Origin: Auanema rhodensis
Lineage: Eukaryota > Nematoda > Chromadorea > Rhabditida > Rhabditidae
Assembly: GCA_964057225.1 (NCBI GenBank)
Contig: OZ059896.1
Coordinates: 930,001-994,000 of the forward strand
Direction: 5' to 3'
DNA: 64,000 nt
Shown here: in pieces, positions 1 to 12,273 of the stretch
How positions within the stretch are numbered: the stretch's first letter is position 1
Layout: every line of letters begins with the position of its first letter
Notes under the pieces: model-generated
Told to the model about the DNA's origin: nothing
The model's database searches: none
The model's input: only the letters and a program-made list of their open reading frames with translations
Program-made: the position numbers and the translations under genes

Positions 1-9
1 GTAACTCGC

Positions 10-19
10 TTCACGTGAA
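10..19. promoter_or_regulatory. TTCACGTGAA palindrome (E-box-like), repeated in most Sat1 monomers
   Basis: A perfect palindrome with a CACGTG core. It is present in most monomers but lost in recognisable subtypes: CACTTG (for example 365 and 5,474), CACGTA (42,953) and CAGGTG (27,996, 29,755). CACGTG is the classical site for bHLH proteins. Whether anything binds here is unknown. Confidence 0.4.
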
Positions 20-98
20 AGATAAAGAGATGCGGTTTTCAAAATTAGATTCCCCATGTCCATATTAGTCTAAAAACAAATTTTTATTGATATTGGTT

Positions 99-111
99 CA
101 TGGTAACCATG
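99..111. repeat. CATGGTAACCATG dyad, repeated in nearly every Sat1 monomer
   Basis: Two 6-bp arms, CATGGT and ACCATG, flank a single base. The dyad is one of the most constant parts of the monomer. Exceptions are scattered single changes: CATGGCAACC in block C (for example 42,863), CATGCTAACC (42,511, 48,143), CATGGTAATC (5,034, 43,921, 45,506) and CGTGG near 2,562. A short dyad of this kind may be a protein site or a hairpin; the sequence does not decide which. Confidence 0.5.
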
Positions 112-155
112 ACTTTGAAATTTACGTGAACTTTAATTTATGCTAATTAAATGTA

Positions 156-169
156 CACGTGATGTGCAC
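156..169. promoter_or_regulatory. Second CACGTG plus GTGCAC pair, repeated in Sat1
   Basis: CACGTG (156-161) is followed two bases later by the palindrome GTGCAC (164-169). On the minus strand the first reads ATCACGTG, which fits the yeast centromere CDEI consensus RTCACRTG bound by the bHLH protein Cbf1. That match is only 8 bp and does not show kinetochore function in this organism. In some monomers (near 868, 1,044, 23,221) GTGCAC is GTGTAC, which makes a perfect inverted repeat with the upstream GTACAC. Confidence 0.4.
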
Positions 170-528
170 TTGGTATGTAACTCGCTTCACGTGAAAGATA
201 AAGAGATGCGGTTTTCAAAATTAGATTCCCCATGTCCATATTAGTTTAAAAACAAATTTTTATTGATATTGGTTCATGGTAACCATGACTTTGAAATTTA
301 CGTGAACTTTAATTTATGCTAATTAAATGTACACGTGATGTGCACTTGGTATTTAACTCGCTTCACTTGAAAGATAAAGAGATGCGGTTTTCAAAATTAG
401 ATTCCCCATGTCCATATTAGTCTAAAAACAAATTTTTATTGATATTGGTTCATGGTAACCATGACTTTGAAATTTACGTGAACTTTAATTTATGCTAATT
501 AAATGTACACGTGATGTGCACTTGGTAT

Positions 529-3500
529 GTAACTCGCTTCACGTGAAAGATAAAGAGATGCGGTTTTCAAAATTAGATTCTCCATGTCCATATTAGTCTA
601 AAAACAAATTTTTATTGATATTGGTGCATGGTAACCATGAGTTTGAAATTTACGTGAACTTTAATTTATGCTAATTAAATGTACACGTGATGTGCACTTG
701 GTATGTAACTCGCTTCACGTGAAAGATAAAAAGATGCGGTTTTCAAAATTAGATTCCCCATGTCCATATTAGTCTAAAAACAAAATTTTATTGATATTGG
801 TGCATGGTAACCATGACTTTGAATTTTACGTGAACTTTAATTTATGCTAATTAAATGTACACGTGATGTGTACTTGGTATGTAACTCGCTTCACGTGAAA
901 GATAAAGAGATGCGGTTTTCAAAATTAGAATCCCCATGTCCATATTAGTCTAAAAACAAAATTTTATTGATATTGGTGCATGGTAACCATGAGTTTGAAA
1001 TTTACGTGAACTTTAATTTATGCTAATTAAATGTACACGTGATGTGTACTTGGTATGTAACTCGCTTCACGTGAAAGATAAAGAGATGCGGTTTTCAAAA
1101 TTAGATTCCCCATGTCCATATTAGTTTGAAAACAAATTTTTATTGATATTGGTGCATGGTAACCATGACTTTGAAATTTACGTGAACTTTAATTTATGCT
1201 AATTAAATGTACACGTGATGTGCACTTGGTATGTAACTCGCTTCACGTGGAAGATAAAGAGATGCGGTTTTTAAAAATGGATTCTCCATGTCCATATTAG
1301 TCTAAAACAAATTTTTATTGATATTGGTGCATGGTAACCATGACTTTGAAATTTACGTGAACTTTAATTTATGCTAATTAAATGTACACGTGATGTGCAC
1401 TTGGTATATAACTCGCTTCACGTGAAAGATAAAGAGATGCGGTTTTCAAAATTAGATTCCCCATGTCCATATTAGTCTAAAAACAAAATTTTATTGATAT
1501 TGGTGCATGGTAACCATGAGTTTGAAATTTACGTGAACTTTAATTTATGCTAATTAAATGTACACGTGATGTGCACTTGGTATGTAACTCGCTTCACGTG
1601 AAAGATAAAGAGATGCGGTTTTCAAAATTAGATTCCCCATGTCCATATTAGTCTAAAAACAAAATTTTATTGATATTGGTGCATGGTAACCATGACTTTG
1701 AAATTTACGTGAACTTTAATTTATGCTAATTAAATGTACACGTGATGTGCACTTGGTATGTAACTCGCTTCACGTGAAAGATAAAGAGATGCGGTTTTTA
1801 AAAATAGATTCTCCATGTCCATATTAGTCTAAAAACAAATTTTTATTGATATTGGTGCATGGTAACCATGAGTTTGAAATTTACGTGAACTTTAATTTAT
1901 GCTAATTAAATGTACACGTGATGTGCACTTGGTATGTAACTCGCTTCACGTGAAAGATAAAGAGATGCGGTTTTCAAAATTAGATTCTCCATGTCCATAT
2001 TAGTCTAAAAACAAATTTTTATTGATATTGGTGCATGGTAACCATGAGTTTGAAATTTACGTGAACTTTAATTTATGCTAATTAAATGTACACGTGATGT
2101 GCACTTGGTATGTAACTCGCTTCACGTGAAAGATAAAGAGATGCGGTTTTCAAAATTAGATTCCCCATGTCCATATTAGTCTAAAAACAAAATTTTATTG
2201 ATATTGGTGCATGGTAACCATGACTTTGAAATTTACGTGAACTTTAATTTATGCTAATTAAATGTACACGTGATGTGCACTTGGTATGTAACTCGCTTCA
2301 CGTGAAAGATAAAAAGATGCGGTTTTCAAAATTAGATTCCCCATGTCCATATTAGTCTAAAAACAAAATTTTATTGATATTGGTGCATGGTAACCATGAC
2401 TTTGAATTTTACGTGAACTTTAATTTATGCTAATTAAATGTACACGTGATGTGCACTTGGTATGTAACTCGCTTCACGTGAAAGATAAAGAGATGCGGTT
2501 CTCAAAATTAGAATCCCCATGTCCATATTAGTTTGAAAACAAATTTTTTTTGATATTGGTGCGTGGTAACCATGAGTTTGAAATTTACGTGAACTTTAAT
2601 TTATGCTAATTAAATGTACACGTGATGTGCACTTGGTATGTAACTCGCTTCACGTGGAAGATAAAGAGATGCGGTTTTTAAAAATGGATTCTCCATGTCC
2701 ATATTAGTCTAAAAACAAATTTTTATTGATATTGGTGCATGGTAACCATGACTTTGAAATTTACGTGAACTTTAATTTATGCTAATTAAATGTACACGTG
2801 ATGTGCACTTGGTATGTAACTCGCTTCACGTGAAAGATAAAGAGATGCGGTTCTCAAAATTAGATTCCCCATGTCCATATTAGTCTAAAAACAAAATTTT
2901 ATTGATATTGGTGCATGGTAACCATGAGTTTGAAATTTACGTGAACTTTAATTTATGCTAATTGAATGTACACGTGATGTGCACTTGGTATGTAACTCGC
3001 TTCACGTGAAAGATAAAGAGATGCGGTTTTCAAAATTAGATTCCCCATGTCCATATTAGTCTAAAAACAAAATTTTATTGATATTGGTGCATGGTGCATG
3101 GTAACCATGACTTTGAAATTTACGTGAACTTTAATTTATGCTAATTAAATGTACACGTGATGTGCACTTGGTATGTAACTCGCTTCACGTGAAAGATAAA
3201 GAGATGCGTTTTTCAAAATTAGATTCCCCATGTCCATATTAGTCTAAAAACAAATTTTTATTGATATTGGTGCATGGTAACCATGAGTTTGAAATTTACG
3301 TGAACTTTACTTTATGCTAATTAAATGTACACGTGATGTGCACTTGGTATGTAACTCGCTTCGCGTGAAAGATAAATAGATGCGGTTTTCAAAATTAGAT
3401 TCCCCATGTCCATATTAGTCACAAAACAAATATTCATTGATATTGGTTCATGGTAACCATGACTTTGAAAATTACGTGAACTTTAATTTATGCTAATTAA

Positions 3501-4757
3501 ATGTACACGTGATGTGCACTTGGTATGTAACTCGCTTCACGTGGAAGATAAGAGATGCGGTTTTCAAAATTAGATTCCCCATGTCCATATTAGTCTAAAA
3601 ACAAATTTTTATTGATATTGGTGCATGGTAACCATGAGTTTGAAATTTACGTGAACTTTAATTTATGCTAATTAAATGTACACGTGATGTGCACTTGGTA
3701 TGTAACTCGCTTCACGTGAAAGATAAAGAGATGCGGTTTTTAAAAATAGATTCTCCATGTCCATATTAGTCTAAAAACAAATTTTTATTGATATTGGTGC
3801 ATGGTAACCATGAGTTTGAAATTTACGTGAACTTTAATTTATGCTAATTAAATGTACACGTGATGTGCACTTGGTATGTAACTCGCTTCACGTGAAAGAT
3901 AAAGAGATGCGGTTTTCAAAATTAGATTCTCCATGTCCATATTAGTCTAAAAACAAATTTTTATTGATATTGGTGCATGGTAACCATGAGTTTGAAATTT
4001 ACGTGAACTTTAATTTATGCTAATTAAATGTACACGTGATGTGCACTTGGTATGTAACTCGCTTCACGTGAAAGATAAAGAGATGCGGTTTTCAAAATTA
4101 GATTCCCCATGTCCATATTAGTCTAAAAACAAAATTTTATTGATGTTGGTGCATGGTAACCATGACTTTGAAATTTACGTGAACTTTAATTTATGCTAAT
4201 TAAATGTACACGTGATGTGCACTTGGTATGTAACTCGCTTCACGTGAAAGATAAAGAGATGCGGTTTTTAAAATTAGATTCTCCATGTCCATATTAGTCT
4301 AAAAACAAAATTTTATTGATATTGGTGCATGGTAACCATGACTTTGAAATTTACGTGAACTTTAATTTATGCTAATTAAATGTACACGTGATGTGCACTT
4401 GGTATGTAACTCGCTTCACGTGAAAGATAAAGAGATGCGGTTTTTAAAAATAGATTCTCCATGTCCATATTAGTCTAAAAACAAATTTTTATTGATATTG
4501 GTGCATGGTAACCATGAGTTTGAAATTTACGTGAACTTTAATTTATGCTAATTAAATGTACACGTGATGTGCACTTGGTATGTAACTCGCTTCACGTGAA
4601 AGATAAAGAGATGCGGTTTTCAAAATTAGATTCTCCATGTCCATATTAGTCTAAAAACAAATTTTTATTGATATTGGTGCATGGTAACCATGAGTTTGAA
4701 ATTTACGTGAACTTTAATTTATGCTAATTAAATGTACACGTGATGTGCACTTGGTAT
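529..4757 (+). repeat. Sat1 block A, first copy (24 monomers)
   Basis: Monomers here mostly read gtgcatgg rather than ttcatgg. They mix the A-type variants gagtttg, ttctcc, aaaattttattg, gtttttaaaaatag and cacgtgg. A run of distinctive monomers near 2,300-3,700 recurs later in the array as a cassette. From 1,233 to 4,620 it aligns with 23,410-26,790. A 7-bp tandem insertion (gcatggt) near 3,090 is private to this copy. Confidence 0.85.
3085..3105 (+). repeat. 7-bp tandem insertion in a Sat1 monomer
   Basis: gcatggt is duplicated (ggtgcatggtgcatggtaac), the only insertion longer than 1 bp in the array. The homologous monomer near 25,260 lacks it, so it arose after the 126-monomer duplication. 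Confidence 0.9.
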
Positions 4758-6203
4758 GTAACTCGCTTCACGTGGAAGATAAAGAGATGCGGTTTTCAAA
4801 ATTAGAATCCCCATGTCCAAATTAGTCTAAAAACAAATTTTTATTGATATTGGTTCATGGTAACCATGACTTTGAAATTTACGTGAACTTTAATTTATGC
4901 TAATTAAATGTACACGTGATGTGCACTAGGTATGTAACTCGCTTCACGTGAAAGATAAAGAGATGCGGTTTTCAAAATTAGAATCCCCATGTCCATATTA
5001 GTTTAAAAACAAATTTTTATTGATATTGGTTCATGGTAATCATGACTTTGAAATTTACGTGAACTTTAATTTATGCTAATTAAATGTACACGTGATGTGC
5101 ACTTTATATGTAACTCGCTTCACGTGAAAGATAAAGAGATGCGGTTTTCAAAATTAGATTCCCCATGTCCATATTAGTCTAAAAACAAATTTTTATTGAT
5201 ATTGGTTCATGGTAACCATGACTTTGAAATTTACGTGAACTTTAACTTATGCTAATTAAATGTACACGTGATGTGCACTAGGTATGTAACTCGCTTCACG
5301 TGAAAGATAAAGAGATGCGGTTTTCAAAATTAGATTCCCCATGTCCATATTAGTTTAAAAACAAATTTTTATTGATATTGGTTCATGGTAACCATGACTT
5401 TGAAATTTACGTGAACTTTAATTTATGCTAATTAAATGTACACGTGATGTGCACTTGGTATGTAACTCGCTTCACTTGAAAGATAAAGAGATGCGGTTTT
5501 CAAAATTAGATTCCCCATGTCCAAATTAGTCTAAAAACAAATTTTTATTGATATTGGTTCATGGTAACCATGACTTTGAAATTTACGTGAACTTTAATTT
5601 ATGCTAATTAAATGTACACGTGATGTGCACTAGGTATGTAACTCGCTTCACGTGAAAGATAAAGAGATGCGGTTTTCAAAATTAGAATCCCCATGTCCAT
5701 ATTAGTTTGAAAACAAATTTTTATTGATATTGGTTCATGGTAACCATGACTTTGAAATTTACGTGAACTTTAATTTATGCTAATTAAATGTACACGTGAT
5801 GTGCACTAGGTATGTAACTCGCTTCACGTGAAAGATAAAGAGATGCGGTTTTCAAAATTAGAATCCCCATGTCCATATTAGTTTGAAAACAAATTTTTAT
5901 TGATATTGGTTCATGGTAACCATGACTTTGAAATTTACGTGAACTTTAATTTATGCTAATTAAAAGTACACGTGATGTGCACTTGGTATGTAACTCGCTT
6001 CACGTGAAAGATAAAGAGATGCGGTTTTCAAAATTAGATTCCCCATGTCCATATTAGTCTAAAAACAAATTTTTATTGATATTGGTTCATGGTAACCATG
6101 ACTTTGAAACTTACGTGAACTTTAATTTATGCTAATTAAATGTACACGTGATGTGCACTTTATATGTAACTCGCTTCACGTGAAAGATAAAGAGATGCGG
6201 TTC

Positions 6204-7828
6204 TCAAAATTAGATTCCCCATGTCCATATTAGTCTAAAAACAAACTTTCATTGATATTGGTGCATGGTAACCATGACTTTGAAATTTACATGAACTTTA
6301 ATTTATGCTAATTAAATGTACACGTGATGTGCACTTGGTATGTAACTCGCTTCACGTGAAAGATAAAGAGATGCAGTTTTCAAAATTAGATTCCCCATGT
6401 CCATATTAGTCTAAAAACAAATTTTTATTGATATTGGTTCATGGTAACCATGACTTTGAAATTTACGTGAACTTTAATTTATGCTAATTAAATGTACACG
6501 TGATGTGCACTTGGTATGTAACTCGCTTCACGTGAAAGATAAAGAGATGCGGTTTTCAAAATTAGATTCCCCATGTCCATATTAGTCTAAAAACAAATTT
6601 TTATTGATATTGGTGCATGGTAACCATGACTTTGAAATTTACGTGAACTTTAATTTATGCTAATTAAGTGTACACGTGATGTGCACTTGGTATGTAACTC
6701 GCTTCACGTGAAAGATAAAGAGATGCGGTTTTCAAAATTAGATTCCCCATGTCCATATTAGTCTAAAAACAAATTTTTATTAATATTGGTGCATGGTAAC
6801 CATGACTTTGAAATTTACGTGAACTTTAATTTATGCTAATTAAATGTACACGTGATGTGCACTTTATATGTAACTCGCTTCACGTGAAAGATAAAGAGAT
6901 GCGGTTTTCAAAATTAGATTCCCCATGTCCCTATTAGTCTAAAAACAAATTTTTATTGATATTGGTTCATGGTAACCATGACTTTGAAATTTACGTGAAC
7001 TTTAATTTATGCTAATTAAATGTACACGTGATGTGCACTTGGTATGTAACTCGCTTCACTTGAAAGATAAAGAGATGCGGTTTTCAAAATTAGATTCCCC
7101 ATGTCCAAATTAGTCTAAAAACAAATTTTTATTGATATTGGTTCATGGTAACCATGACTTTGAAATTTACGTGAACTTTAATTTATGCTAATTAAATGTA
7201 CACGTGATGTGCACTAGGTATGTAACTCGCTTCACGTGAAAGATAAAGAGATGCGGTTTTCAAAATTAGATTCCCCATGTCCATATTAGTTTAAAAACAA
7301 ATTTTTATTGATATTGGTTCATGGTAACCATGACTTTGAAATTTACGTGAACTTTAATTTATGCTAATTAAATGTACACGTGATGTGCACTTGGTATGTA
7401 ACTCGCTTCACTTGAAAGATAAAGAGATGCGGTTTTCAAAATTAGATTCCCCATGTCCAAATTAGTCTAAAAACAAATTTTTATTGATATTGGTTCATGG
7501 TAACCATGAATTTGAAATTTACGTGAACTTTAATTTATGCTAATTAAATGTACACGTGATGTGCACTTGGTATGTAACTCGCTTCACTTGAAAGATAAAG
7601 AGATGCGGTTTTCAAAATTAGATTCCCCATGTCCATATTAGTCTAAAAACAAATTTTTATTGATATTGGTTCATGGTAACCATGACTTTGAAATTTACGT
7701 GAACTTTAATTTATGCTAATTAAATGTACACGTGATGTGCACTTGGTATGTAACTCGCCTCACGTGAAAGATAAAGAGATGCGGTTTTCAAAATTAGATT
7801 CCCCATGTCCATATTAGTCTAAAAACAA
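6204..7828 (+). repeat. Left copy of a 15-monomer-spaced duplication (1,625 bp)
   Basis: Identical to 8,844-10,468 at an offset of 2,640 bp (15 x 176). I compared the two copies line by line and found no difference. The edges are set by ttctc versus ttttc at 6,203/8,843 and by aaactttc versus aaattttt at 7,829/10,469. A third, shorter copy of its first six monomers (7,787-8,799) lies between the two at 9 monomers' offset, with one divergent patch near 8,363-8,377. Confidence 0.9.
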
Positions 7829-8843
7829 ACTTTCATTGATATTGGTGCATGGTAACCATGACTTTGAAATTTACATGAACTTTAATTTATGCTAATTAAA
7901 TGTACACGTGATGTGCACTTGGTATGTAACTCGCTTCACGTGAAAGATAAAGAGATGCAGTTTTCAAAATTAGATTCCCCATGTCCATATTAGTCTAAAA
8001 ACAAATTTTTATTGATATTGGTTCATGGTAACCATGACTTTGAAATTTACGTGAACTTTAATTTATGCTAATTAAATGTACACGTGATGTGCACTTGGTA
8101 TGTAACTCGCTTCACGTGAAAGATAAAGAGATGCGGTTTTCAAAATTAGATTCCCCATGTCCATATTAGTCTAAAAACAAATTTTTATTGATATTGGTGC
8201 ATGGTAACCATGACTTTGAAATTTACGTGAACTTTAATTTATGCTAATTAAGTGTACACGTGATGTGCACTTGGTATGTAACTCGCTTCACGTGAAAGAT
8301 AAAGAGATGCGGTTTTCAAAATTAGATTCCCCATGTCCATATTAGTCTAAAAACAAATTTTTATTGATATTGGTTCATGGTAACCATGACTTTGAAATTT
8401 ACGTGAACTTTAATTTATGCTAATTAAATGTACACGTGATGTGCACTTTATATGTAACTCGCTTCACGTGAAAGATAAAGAGATGCGGTTTTCAAAATTA
8501 GATTCCCCATGTCCCTATTAGTCTAAAAACAAATTTTTATTGATATTGGTTCATGGTAACCATGACTTTGAAATTTACGTGAACTTTAATTTATGCTAAT
8601 TAAATGTACACGTGATGTGCACTTGGTATGTAACTCGCTTCACTTGAAAGATAAAGAGATGCGGTTTTCAAAATTAGATTCCCCATGTCCAAATTAGTCT
8701 AAAAACAAATTTTTATTGATATTGGTTCATGGTAACCATGACTTTGAAATTTACGTGAACTTTAATTTATGCTAATTAAATGTACACGTGATGTGCACTT
8801 GGTATGTAACTCGCCTCACGTGAAAGATAAAGAGATGCGGTTT

Positions 8844-10468
8844 TCAAAATTAGATTCCCCATGTCCATATTAGTCTAAAAACAAACTTTCATTGATATTG
8901 GTGCATGGTAACCATGACTTTGAAATTTACATGAACTTTAATTTATGCTAATTAAATGTACACGTGATGTGCACTTGGTATGTAACTCGCTTCACGTGAA
9001 AGATAAAGAGATGCAGTTTTCAAAATTAGATTCCCCATGTCCATATTAGTCTAAAAACAAATTTTTATTGATATTGGTTCATGGTAACCATGACTTTGAA
9101 ATTTACGTGAACTTTAATTTATGCTAATTAAATGTACACGTGATGTGCACTTGGTATGTAACTCGCTTCACGTGAAAGATAAAGAGATGCGGTTTTCAAA
9201 ATTAGATTCCCCATGTCCATATTAGTCTAAAAACAAATTTTTATTGATATTGGTGCATGGTAACCATGACTTTGAAATTTACGTGAACTTTAATTTATGC
9301 TAATTAAGTGTACACGTGATGTGCACTTGGTATGTAACTCGCTTCACGTGAAAGATAAAGAGATGCGGTTTTCAAAATTAGATTCCCCATGTCCATATTA
9401 GTCTAAAAACAAATTTTTATTAATATTGGTGCATGGTAACCATGACTTTGAAATTTACGTGAACTTTAATTTATGCTAATTAAATGTACACGTGATGTGC
9501 ACTTTATATGTAACTCGCTTCACGTGAAAGATAAAGAGATGCGGTTTTCAAAATTAGATTCCCCATGTCCCTATTAGTCTAAAAACAAATTTTTATTGAT
9601 ATTGGTTCATGGTAACCATGACTTTGAAATTTACGTGAACTTTAATTTATGCTAATTAAATGTACACGTGATGTGCACTTGGTATGTAACTCGCTTCACT
9701 TGAAAGATAAAGAGATGCGGTTTTCAAAATTAGATTCCCCATGTCCAAATTAGTCTAAAAACAAATTTTTATTGATATTGGTTCATGGTAACCATGACTT
9801 TGAAATTTACGTGAACTTTAATTTATGCTAATTAAATGTACACGTGATGTGCACTAGGTATGTAACTCGCTTCACGTGAAAGATAAAGAGATGCGGTTTT
9901 CAAAATTAGATTCCCCATGTCCATATTAGTTTAAAAACAAATTTTTATTGATATTGGTTCATGGTAACCATGACTTTGAAATTTACGTGAACTTTAATTT
10001 ATGCTAATTAAATGTACACGTGATGTGCACTTGGTATGTAACTCGCTTCACTTGAAAGATAAAGAGATGCGGTTTTCAAAATTAGATTCCCCATGTCCAA
10101 ATTAGTCTAAAAACAAATTTTTATTGATATTGGTTCATGGTAACCATGAATTTGAAATTTACGTGAACTTTAATTTATGCTAATTAAATGTACACGTGAT
10201 GTGCACTTGGTATGTAACTCGCTTCACTTGAAAGATAAAGAGATGCGGTTTTCAAAATTAGATTCCCCATGTCCATATTAGTCTAAAAACAAATTTTTAT
10301 TGATATTGGTTCATGGTAACCATGACTTTGAAATTTACGTGAACTTTAATTTATGCTAATTAAATGTACACGTGATGTGCACTTGGTATGTAACTCGCCT
10401 CACGTGAAAGATAAAGAGATGCGGTTTTCAAAATTAGATTCCCCATGTCCATATTAGTCTAAAAACAA
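8844..10468 (+). repeat. Right copy of the 15-monomer-spaced duplication
   Basis: Partner of 6,204-7,828. The part from about 9,190 onward, extending to about 11,160, also matches 18,340-20,309 at 52 monomers' offset (9,149 bp after indels). The same material has therefore been copied at least three times within block B. Confidence 0.9.
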
Positions 10469-10475
10469 ATTTTTA

Positions 10476-12273
10476 TTGATATTGGTGCATGGTAACCATG
10501 ACTTTGAAATTTACGTGAACTTTAATTTATGCTAATTAAGTGTACACGTGATGTGCACTTGGTATGTAACTCGCTTCACGTGAAAGATAAAGAGATGCGG
10601 TTTTCAAAATTAGATTCCCCATGTCCATATTAGTCTAAAAACAAATTTTTATTAATATTGGTGCATGGTAACCATGACTTTGAAATTTACGTGAACTTTA
10701 ATTTATGCTAATTAAATGTACACGTGATGTGCACTTTATATGTAACTCGCTTCACGTGAAAGATAAAGAGATGTGGTTTTCAAAATTAGATTCCCCATGT
10801 CCATATTAGTCTAAAAACAAATTTTTATTGATATTGGTTCATGGTAACCATGACTTTGAAATTTACGTGAACTTTAATTTATGCTAATTAAATGTACACG
10901 TGATGTGCACTAGGTATGTAACTCGCTTCACGTGAAAGATAAAGAGATGCGGTTTTCAAAATTAGAATCCCCATGTCCATATTAGTTTGAAAACAAATTT
11001 TTATTGATATTGGTTCATGGTAACCATGACTTTGAAATTTACGTGAACTTTCATTAATGCTAATTAAATGTACACGTGATGTGCACTTGGTATGTAACTC
11101 GCTTCACTTGAAAGATAAAGAGATGCGGTTTTCAAAATTAGATTCCCCATGTCCATATTAGTCTAAAAACAAATTTTTATTGATATTGGTTCATGGTAAC
11201 CATGACTTTGAAACTTACGTGAACTTTAATTTATGCTAATTAAATGTACACGTGATGTGCACTTTATATGTAACTCGCTTCACGTGAAAGATAAAGAGAT
11301 GCGGTTCTCAAAATTAGATTCCCCATGTCCATATTAGTCTAAAAACAAACTTTCATTGATATTGGTGCATGGTAACCATGACTTTGAAATTTACGTGAAC
11401 TTTAATTTATGCTAATTAAGTGTACACGTGATGTGCACTTGGTATGTAACTCGCTTCACGTGAAAGATAAAGAGATGCGGTTTTCAAAATTAGATTCCCC
11501 ATGTCCATATTAGTCTAAAAACAAATTTTTATTAATATTGGTGCATGGTAACCATGACTTTGAAATTTACGTGAACTTTAATTTATGCTAATTAAATGTA
11601 CACGTGATGTGCACTTTATATGTAACTCGCTTCACGTGAAAGATAAAGAGATGTGGTTTTCAAAATTAGATTCCCCATGTCCATATTAGTCTAAAAACAA
11701 ATTTTTATTGATATTGGTTCATGGTAACCATGACTTTGAAATTTACGTGAACTTTAATTTATGCTAATTAAATGTACACGTGATGTGCACTAGGTATGTA
11801 ACTCGCTTCACGTGAAAGATAAAGAGATGCGGTTTTCAAAATTAGATTCCCCATGTCCATATTAGTTTGAAAACAAATTTTTATTGATATTGGTTCATGG
11901 TAACCATGACTTTGAAATTTACGTGAACTTTCATTAATGCTAATTAAATGTACACGTGATGTGCACTTGGTATGTAACTCGCTTCACTTGAAAGATAAAG
12001 AGATGCGGTTTTCAAAATTAGATTCCCCATGTCCATATTAGTCTAAAAACAAATTTTTATTGATATTGGTTCATGGTAACCATGACTTTGAAACTTACGT
12101 GAACTTTAATTTATGCTAATTAAATGTACACGTGATGTGCACTTTATATGTAACTCGCTTCACGTGAAAGATAAAGAGATGCGGTTCTCAAAATTAGATT
12201 CCCCATGTCCATATTAGTCTAAAAACAAACTTTCATTGATATTGGTGCATGGTAACCATGACTTTGAAATTTA
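10476..12273 (+). repeat. 5-monomer tandem duplication (about 918 bp, offset 880)
   Basis: 10,476-11,393 matches 11,356-12,273. The marker order is the same in both: aagtg, attaatattgg, cactttatatg, gatgtgg, cactagg, tttga, tcattaatgc, cacttg, gaaacttacg, ttctc, aaactttc. I noticed one internal difference, gaatcc at about 10,965 versus gattcc at about 11,845. Most of this duplication lies inside the left copy of the 20-monomer duplication, so it is the older event. Confidence 0.85.

Larger units (their letters stand above)
1..176 (+). repeat. Sat1 reference monomer with its palindromic motifs
   Basis: First unit of the array, used here as the coordinate reference. Visible motifs: TTCACGTGAA, a perfect 10-bp palindrome (10-19); GATGCGG (29-35); TCTAAAAACA (69-78); the dyad CATGGTAACCATG (99-111, 6-bp arms around one base, containing a BstEII site); TTTGAAATTT (114-123); ACGTG (124-128); TTAATT and AATTAA arms around TATGCT (133-150); CACGTG (156-161); GTGCAC (164-169). 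The last two give a restriction handle for the 176-bp ladder. It has no reading frame of meaningful length, and 176 is not a multiple of 3, so frames rotate from unit to unit. Confidence 0.95.
1..528 (+). repeat. Tail of a B-type block (three monomers)
   Basis: Three monomers of the ttcatgg class. They match 22,706-23,233 almost exactly, including the rare gtatttaactcg variant at monomer 3 (351 and 23,056). In both places they are followed by A-type monomers, so the B-to-A boundary is present twice in the window, about 22.7 kb apart. Confidence 0.85.
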
